In this document: positions 59,456 through 64,000 of the stretch, piece after piece
Numbering within the stretch: the stretch's first letter is position 1
Layout: every line of letters starts with the position of its first letter
NCBI GenBank assembly: GCA_039975755.1
Contig: JBDWGM010000008.1
Coordinates: 16,084-80,083, forward strand
Length of the DNA: 64,000 bases
Source: JABSSA01 sp039975755
GTDB lineage: Bacteria; Pseudomonadota; Alphaproteobacteria; Rhodobacterales; Rhodobacteraceae
Reading direction: 5' to 3'
Position numbers and translations under genes: made by a program
Notes under the pieces: generated by a model
Databases searched by the model: none
Seen by the model: only the letters and a program-made list of their open reading frames with translations
Told to the model about the DNA's origin: nothing

Positions 59456-59492
59456 GTGAATCGGGGCAAAGTTGTCTCGGAATCGGGGCAAA
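59456..59492. repeat. IS21-like terminal repeat relic
   Basis: AATCGGGGCAAA occurs at 59459-59470 and again at 59481-59492, a 22-base period, each copy preceded by a TGT. Multiple ~20-base direct repeats starting with TGT are typical of IS21-family ends. It lies just after the NDUFS4 stop. No transposase for it remains in view, so this is a remnant. Confidence 0.5.
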
Positions 59493-59690
59493 TATCCCAC
59501 GACGTAAGATATTTCCTCTATTTGGCGGTCAACCAGCTTGAGATACAAGATTTAGACTTTTTTCTGCTGGAATATTAGCCTTTGGTTAACAGGGCCATCC
59601 TCAAAGCGTGTGGTTTTGGAAACTCGAGCCGTAAGTTCGAACCCTAGCATCTGTATCTTCATTTTACTGTTGTGCCGTCCGGCGTGAATT

Positions 59691-59805
59691 GCAACTTGTG
59701 GGGCGAGAAACACAACTTATGTCAGGTAGGAACACAACTTCGCACGTGAGTTTCAAATTTTCAGGCATATCGGGTGGTGCTGGCTAACTTGACGTGAGTT
59801 TCAAA
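59691..59805. repeat. Second set of terminal-type repeats
   Basis: AACACAACTT at 59709-59718 and 59731-59740 (22-base period), with a related CAACTTGTG at 59692-59700; then ACGTGAGTTTCAAA at 59744-59757 and 59792-59805 (48-base period). Such reiterated short units suggest ends of one or two decayed insertion sequences placed just before the broken tRNA. No open frame is supported here. Confidence 0.5.
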
Positions 59806-59830
59806 AAGGCTCCTCAACAGTCGGGTTTTG

Positions 59831-59906
59831 AAAGTGGCAGCTCAGCTGGTAGAGCAACTGACTTTTAATCAGTAGGTCGCAGGTTCGAACCCTGCACGGC
59901 TCACCA
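59831..59906 (+). pseudogene. tRNA-Lys (TTT) lacking its 5' acceptor strand
   Basis: From AGCTCAGCTGG (59839) to the CCA at 59904-59906 the sequence matches a normal tRNA-Lys: D-arm, anticodon stem ACTGA with TTT at 59864-59866, T-arm GCAGGTTCGAACCCTGC and 3' strand ACGGCTC-A-CCA. The 5' acceptor strand should be GAGCCGT but reads AAAGTGG, which pairs at only two of seven positions (plus one wobble). It cannot form a functional acceptor stem. The break point falls at position 8 or 9 of the tRNA, next to mobile-element-type repeats. Confidence 0.75.
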
Positions 59907-59973
59907 CGTTTTAACTTTTAAAACCAATGCGTTAGAGGCAGACGGGAATCCAACTTGCCGGCTCTTGTAGTAT

Positions 59974-59993
59974 TGGGGGACATATGGGGGACA
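59974..59993 (+). repeat. Tandem TGGGGGACA repeat downstream of the tRNA remnant
   Basis: TGGGGGACA at 59974-59982 and 59985-59993, an 11-base period. One helical turn spacing near a tRNA 3' end is suggestive of protein-binding arm sites of an integrase, but no integrase gene is present in the window. Confidence 0.4.
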
Positions 59994-60157
59994 AGTGACT
60001 ATTGGCACTCGATGAAAGTCACGAATCCCTTTGCCGTGTTGGCTAAGTCTTCCGGTTCAAGTTTGTCATCACGAAGCGCCCGCTACGCCATGAGGCGACT
60101 CGTGATGTTTGACCATTTGGGTCATTGTCTGACGTCAGCGCTTATGTGACCAAATAG

Positions 60158-60400
60158 GATCATGCCCATAAGGGATTGAACAACGCGATTGAGGTGTCGC
60201 ACAGGCCGACTCGAAAGCGTGAAAAGATCTTTGGAAGGTTCAAATCGATACGACACGCCCAGAGTTTTCTATCAGCCCATGATCCGATCAACTTGATCTT
60301 CCGCCCACGCCGTTATCAACTCACCTCAATCTCTTATCGTCACGCTCGAAACGACGCCTTCGACCTATGGCGCGATTACACCGCAGAAATGGCAGCATGA
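60158..60400 (+). pseudogene. IS6-type transposase, 3' fragment
   Basis: About 80 codons ending at 60400 encode the C-terminus of an IS6/IS26-like DDE transposase as seen often in Rhodobacterales: HKGLNNAIEVSHRPTRKREK, IFGRFKSIRHAQSFLSAHDP, LFRPRRYQL-like IFRPRRYQLTSI, and LWRDYTAEMAA. The final DDE glutamate region (NNAIEVSH; usually NN.AE.SH) is here, but everything N-terminal is missing, with a stop codon immediately upstream. It is a dead remnant. The element end may lie near 60450 (AACTTGGCAATACC). Confidence 0.75.
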
Positions 60401-60631
60401 CGTTAACCGATCGCTAAACCGCACCCTATCCCAAATAACTTGGCAATACCTAATCGCTTATTCAAAGCGAGTTTTCTTGGGGTCTTTGAATTGCTGAGGC
60501 ACGGGCGTGAGAATTAAACCTAGACAACCTTGGGCCTCGCAAGGCATGGTCGTTGACAATTATTGCGAGAATTTTGGGATTCTAATTTAACCCAACGAGT
60601 TTTGACTAAGACGATTTTGGGGGAAATCGCG
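60401..60631. other. Spacer between transposase remnant and the large exported protein gene
   Basis: Contains the probable outer end of the IS6-type remnant and, closer to 60632, AT-rich sequence with the likely promoter of the large gene. GGGGGAA at 60619-60625 serves as its ribosome site. No other feature seen. Confidence 0.4.
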
Positions 60632-63600
60632 TTGGTTCATATTTTGAAATTGTCCCGCCGGTCTTTTCTGGCGTCTACAATCGCAGTACCGATCGCGGTC
60701 CGGGCTTTTGCCAATGCGGAAGAATATAGGCACCTGCGTTTCGCAATCCGTACTGAGCAGGGCGCGCCTGATCGTCTGGATCTGCAATTCGCTAGGGATG
60801 CGACATTTGATGGATCGCTAGAATTCAGCATCACGGCCCCGACTGACCCTAACGACCCAACGCAGTTCGCTAGGATCAAAAGCACTGCGCGTGGCCGCTC
60901 GGTATTTCCCGTGTCGTCCGGAAGCGGATTTGCGGCGTGGAATACTCCCGCCGACGGTTCCAGCTTCTCGATTACACTGCGTGCCCCATATAATTCGGGC
61001 GGTATCACGGCTCTTCCAGAAAATGGAAACCCGACACGAGAAAGTGTAATCTGGCTGGAAATTGTGCAGGAGAGAACGGCAAGCGGACTGATCTGGGCGG
61101 CAAAGCTACAAACGCGGTTCTGGTCGACGACGCCTACTGGGTTGCCGAACATTATCGGTTTTGGGCGTGAAGCGAATGCATTTGGTACGTTGTACCTTTT
61201 AGATATGTTGCAGAGACGGGCCCCTTTTCGCAACACGCTCGGAGCCGTTCGTACTGCGCAAACAATACAGAACTTGTTCGGCTTACCTTTTTCGGCGCGG
61301 CGGAGCGTTCCTGTAGCCGCCGTTCTACATGAGGCTGATGGGCAGCTTGTTTTTGCCTTCGACTGGTTGGTGGCTGGCGCAGACGCTAATGCGTTCTCTT
61401 CGCCGACATACAGCCTCACCGCCGAAGCCCTTGCCTTCGCTTTTCCCGTGCAGAACGAGATGCTCGGCCATGTGTACGGTCAAAGACTGGCAGGCCCGGC
61501 GCAGATGAGCTCTGCGAACGAAACGATAATGGAACTCAGTGCAGCCACCGACAGCGCTGTTCCTGTGGAAGCATTCAATGCGGATGTTCGGCAGATCCGT
61601 CGCGATGGGAAACTTACGGCTCGAATGGACATACCTGCAGCGGCCAAGGCTCGGCTAACCCTGCGGCATCGCAGTCTCTTGTTGGCGGATCTGGAGTTGC
61701 CAGAAGCGACAGTAGATACATCCTCTATTCGCCTTACAGCCGATGGCCAGAGATTTCACGATTTTGCTGCGCTTGGCCTAGAAGCGCCACTATTTCAACT
61801 AGAACTGGCCGGGCTTAGGTTCGATTTGCCTGTCGAGATGAAGGAAGGGGATGATGGAACTCGGGTGCTCTTTGATGAAGAGGCATTTGTTGAGCCGTTG
61901 CGTGAAACTGTCGAGGAGGGCGAGGCTCCTCCAAAGAAGCAACCTTTCGACAGCTATACTTTCGGCCTGATCACGCTATTTGGCGAAGACGCGCGATTGC
62001 AAGCTAGCACCGTAGGGGAGGGTGTATCCAAATTTGAGATCACTGGCAGGCTCGCTGGTCTTGGGCTGGCTTTGCGTGAGGAGGCTTCGCTTGATGCGGT
62101 GATCTCTTCTAAATTGACATGGCCCGATCTCGAGGAGGCAGAGCCAATTGTAATGCGCCTTGTCGGGGTGCCTCCTGTGACTGCGCCGCCTGAACCGTCC
62201 GGCGAGATTGAAGTAGAGCAAAACAGGCGTGTCGCGGTGCACCAGAGCGCGATCCTGCTCGATTGGCGTCGCAACACATCATGGGATCGAACGCCGCCCT
62301 TCTCAGATGCGCCCCTCGATGTAGCGCTTGACGGTGCTGTGCTACGCGTGGAGCGGGACACAGATTTACTGGCCCTCGATTTTCGTTTCTTCAATTTCCG
62401 AATGCTGTCCGATGAAGAAGGGACAAAGCTCCGGATGGTCCTGCCCGAACCAATTCTGAGGGAGACATCCGCCGCGCTGACGCCCAATCGCCCAATCCTA
62501 TCAATTGAGGTTCCTGGTGGGCATCTGATGACGGAGACGTTCAATCGTCAGCTTATTTCCTCCTCGGATCTACCACAGCCTAACGACAAGGCTCTGATGT
62601 CGTTTGGAGACCATGAGGGCGACATGCCTGGCCCGACACCATGGGGCGAACTAGAAACAGCGGAGCTCTATCACAGGCTGCGCCTTGAGGATCTGCGGAC
62701 GCGTATGGATATCCGCAAGGAGCTGCAGCGTCGGATCGACATCACACTGCGTCGTGACGCGCCGGAAGTCGCGGATGAATTCGCCGCTTTCGGCGAGGCA
62801 TTCCGCAAGAAGATCGGCCGATCGGCGATGGGGCTAGAACTGACGACATGGTTGCGCAGAAATCAGATACCATCGGATCAGTGTATTTACATTGGTCCGA
62901 ACATGATGGACCGCGATTTGTGGCCGATTGCGCGGCAGGTCGCGCTCGAACTGCGCGTAGCAGGTGGTGTCTCTGTGGCGGCGAAGGCGCTCCTGAACGA
63001 GCTGGCTGTGGCGGATACTCCCGATGTGTTGAGGGCAAGGCAGGAGGCGCTTGCGGAATTGAGCGAAGATGCCGCAGCGCATCGCACTGCAGTAGATGTG
63101 GCCCTTTCAAGAGAGCGGCGGATCCCGGAGAATGCACTTTTCGCGGAATTCGATGCCTTCTATCGCCGCATTAAACCACTGTCATTGCCGGATGTATTTC
63201 CCGGTGTGTTGTGGCTGAGAGAGCAAACAGAAGGGTCCGAGGCACAGACTGCATTGATGGGGAGCCGCAGTATCGGGCGCGGCGGCATCCTCAATGAATT
63301 CATCACTGAAACGGAAAAGTTTGATACCGTCTCGAAATCCCGCTCCGGAGGTGCATCGCGACTGTGTTATGCGTGGGATACCCGGGAAGATGCGACGGAA
63401 GACACGCCATTCGCGCTGGGTGCCCTGTTGACGCCTGATAGGGCCGATCTCTCCGTGCCGCCTCGGGCTCGTCGAGTTTTTGAAGTAGATGCAGACGGCG
63501 CGCGGCGTGAAGTCTTCGATTTCGCAAAGTCGCTGGACATGCAAGGGATCCGGCCCCGATCGGAGGCGGCGCCAGGGAATGTTGCGCTTGCGCGCATGGC

Positions 63601-64000
63601 AGATGTTTATCGAAGCGCTGCCCAGCCCATCATGGCTTGGGAAACCGATTGGGAATTGTTGGCCCGTGTGCACTTTTCGTTTCATGAGGAGGTGTGGCTT
63701 GAATTCCGGAGGTCGGTGCCGGATGGCGTATATGCTGAGCTTCCCGAAGGCACGATTGAGGAGGTGCGCCCGGCGGAGCCTGCTTGGTCGGTTTCGCTCG
63801 CTTCGATTGCGCCGCGTCAGGGTCTGCGGGCAATTGCGTCACCCGATTTCAACCCGCTTGTGTTCCTGCAGGCATTCAAACAGACTCATGATGAAAACAC
63901 CGATCCCGCGCTGACGGAGCCGCAATTCGAAGCGCTTTACGCTCCACCGAACAGAGGGTCTGCCGCACCCTGGACACGGGCGCGTCCAGTAGCAGAGGAA
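60632..64000 (+). CDS. Very large exported protein, unknown family, 3' end outside window
   Basis: One frame is open from 60632 to the last base, 1,123 codons, with no stop. It starts at TTG (GGGGGAA about seven bases upstream) and begins with a Tat-type signal: LVHILKLSRRSFLASTIAVP ending near VRAFA. The next ~300 residues look beta-rich (LRFAIRTEQGAPDRLDLQFA, GFAAWNTPADGSSFSITLRA, VFAFDWLVAGADAN). From ~residue 680 it is helical and charged (ELYHRLRLEDLRTRMDIRKE, LQRRIDITLRRDAPEVADEF). I recognise no domain or catalytic motif. AGG/AGA, CTA and TTA codons are commoner than in neighbouring core genes. It follows a mobile-element scar at a tRNA, so it is probably on acquired DNA. Confidence 0.8.
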   Translation, partial: MVHILKLSRRSFLASTIAVPIAVRAFANAEEYRHLRFAIRTEQGAPDRLDLQFARDATFDGSLEFSITAPTDPNDPTQFARIKSTARGRSVFPVSSGSGFAAWNTPADGSSFSITLRAPYNSGGITALPENGNPTRESVIWLEIVQERTASGLIWAAKLQTRFWSTTPTGLPNIIGFGREANAFGTLYLLDMLQRRAPFRNTLGAVRTAQTIQNLFGLPFSARRSVPVAAVLHEADGQLVFAFDWLVAGADANAFSSPTYSLTAEALAFAFPVQNEMLGHVYGQRLAGPAQMSSANETIMELSAATDSAVPVEAFNADVRQIRRDGKLTARMDIPAAAKARLTLRHRSLLLADLELPEATVDTSSIRLTADGQRFHDFAALGLEAPLFQLELAGLRFDLPVEMKEGDDGTRVLFDEEAFVEPLRETVEEGEAPPKKQPFDSYTFGLITLFGEDARLQASTVGEGVSKFEITGRLAGLGLALREEASLDAVISSKLTWPDLEEAEPIVMRLVGVPPVTAPPEPSGEIEVEQNRRVAVHQSAILLDWRRNTSWDRTPPFSDAPLDVALDGAVLRVERDTDLLALDFRFFNFRMLSDEEGTKLRMVLPEPILRETSAALTPNRPILSIEVPGGHLMTETFNRQLISSSDLPQPNDKALMSFGDHEGDMPGPTPWGELETAELYHRLRLEDLRTRMDIRKELQRRIDITLRRDAPEVADEFAAFGEAFRKKIGRSAMGLELTTWLRRNQIPSDQCIYIGPNMMDRDLWPIARQVALELRVAGGVSVAAKALLNELAVADTPDVLRARQEALAELSEDAAAHRTAVDVALSRERRIPENALFAEFDAFYRRIKPLSLPDVFPGVLWLREQTEGSEAQTALMGSRSIGRGGILNEFITETEKFDTVSKSRSGGASRLCYAWDTREDATEDTPFALGALLTPDRADLSVPPRARRVFEVDADGARREVFDFAKSLDMQGIRPRSEAAPGNVALARMADVYRSAAQPIMAWETDWELLARVHFSFHEEVWLEFRRSVPDGVYAELPEGTIEEVRPAEPAWSVSLASIAPRQGLRAIASPDFNPLVFLQAFKQTHDENTDPALTEPQFEALYAPPNRGSAAPWTRARPVAEE

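Noticed and set aside
59541..59658. Possible tRNA-like RNA: AGATACA (59541-59547) pairs with TGTATCT (59652-59658), with GTTCGAACCC in between
   Set aside because: The apparent T-loop has no matching T-stem, the arms are ~100 bases apart, and no anticodon arm or CCA can be placed. Probably a chance pairing or a very decayed tRNA.
59955..60149. 64-codon plus-strand frame next to the tRNA remnant
   Set aside because: No family resemblance and no ribosome site; it lies in the recombination scar.
60637..61419. 260-codon minus-strand frame, and other frames in 60637-63914
   Set aside because: All lie inside the uninterrupted plus-strand frame 60632-64000 that has a signal peptide and ribosome site. 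The minus-strand product is Ser/Arg/Ala-rich and looks like a shadow.

Overview
The window looks like a chromosomal segment of an alphaproteobacterium of the Rhodobacterales (roseobacter-type). Signs are the many TRAP and ABC uptake genes, a DUF2948 gene fused by overlap to murA, an NDUFS4-type complex I gene, a Zur-controlled znu locus, and dense operons with ATGA start/stop overlaps. The species cannot be named from sequence alone.

Layout, left to right. 1-4523: a TRAP operon (dctP, dctQ, cut-off dctM) divergent from a GntR regulator, a GlcG/HbpS-like protein and a 3-hydroxyacid dehydrogenase. 4641-8433: a UPF0280 protein, two AA_synth paralogues, a MarR regulator and a convergent enamidase-like hydrolase, resembling part of a reductive N-heterocycle (nicotinate-type) pathway. 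8620-10494: DUF2948, murA and a 48-residue basic protein. 10749-16478: an accessory patch around tRNA-Thr with an ankyrin protein, an unknown protein, a pyruvyl-transferase-like protein, an acyl-carrier/SUMF1 fusion and an ankyrin-kelch fusion. 16732-20022: znuA divergent from zur-znuC-znuB, with Zur-like sites between them.

20160-27479: leftward genes for exported proteins: two TRAP-type binding proteins without permeases, a binding-protein/OmpA fusion, a MauG/CcpA-type dihaem protein, a cupredoxin-like protein and a dihaem cytochrome c. 28549-35115: a BMP-type (nucleoside-like) ABC transporter with a cytosine-deaminase-type hydrolase and a DUF1045 protein. 35905-38452: a ketopantoate-reductase-like enzyme and an acyl/oxalyl-CoA ligase. 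38757-41552: an RTX protein and a flavocytochrome c sulfide dehydrogenase pair. 41876-47922: DEAD-box helicase, psd-pssA, an SHMT-like enzyme and a GST.

47947-53532: a leftward operon for a succinate dehydrogenase/fumarate reductase-type complex (B, C, D, A) and a two-subunit class I fumarase/tartrate dehydratase, with two small unknown genes inserted by overlap. Its flavoprotein has Cys where the FAD-linking His normally sits. 53664-59450 holds a nitroreductase, a cytochrome c', two uncharacterised proteins, a SulP transporter and NDUFS4.

59456-60450 is a mobile-element scar: 22-bp-period terminal-type repeats, a tRNA-Lys whose 5' acceptor strand is missing, and a transposase 3' fragment. 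To its right, one reading frame with a Tat-type signal stays open from 60632 to the window edge (1,123 codons). It encodes a very large exported protein of no family I recognise and is the most unusual item in the window.
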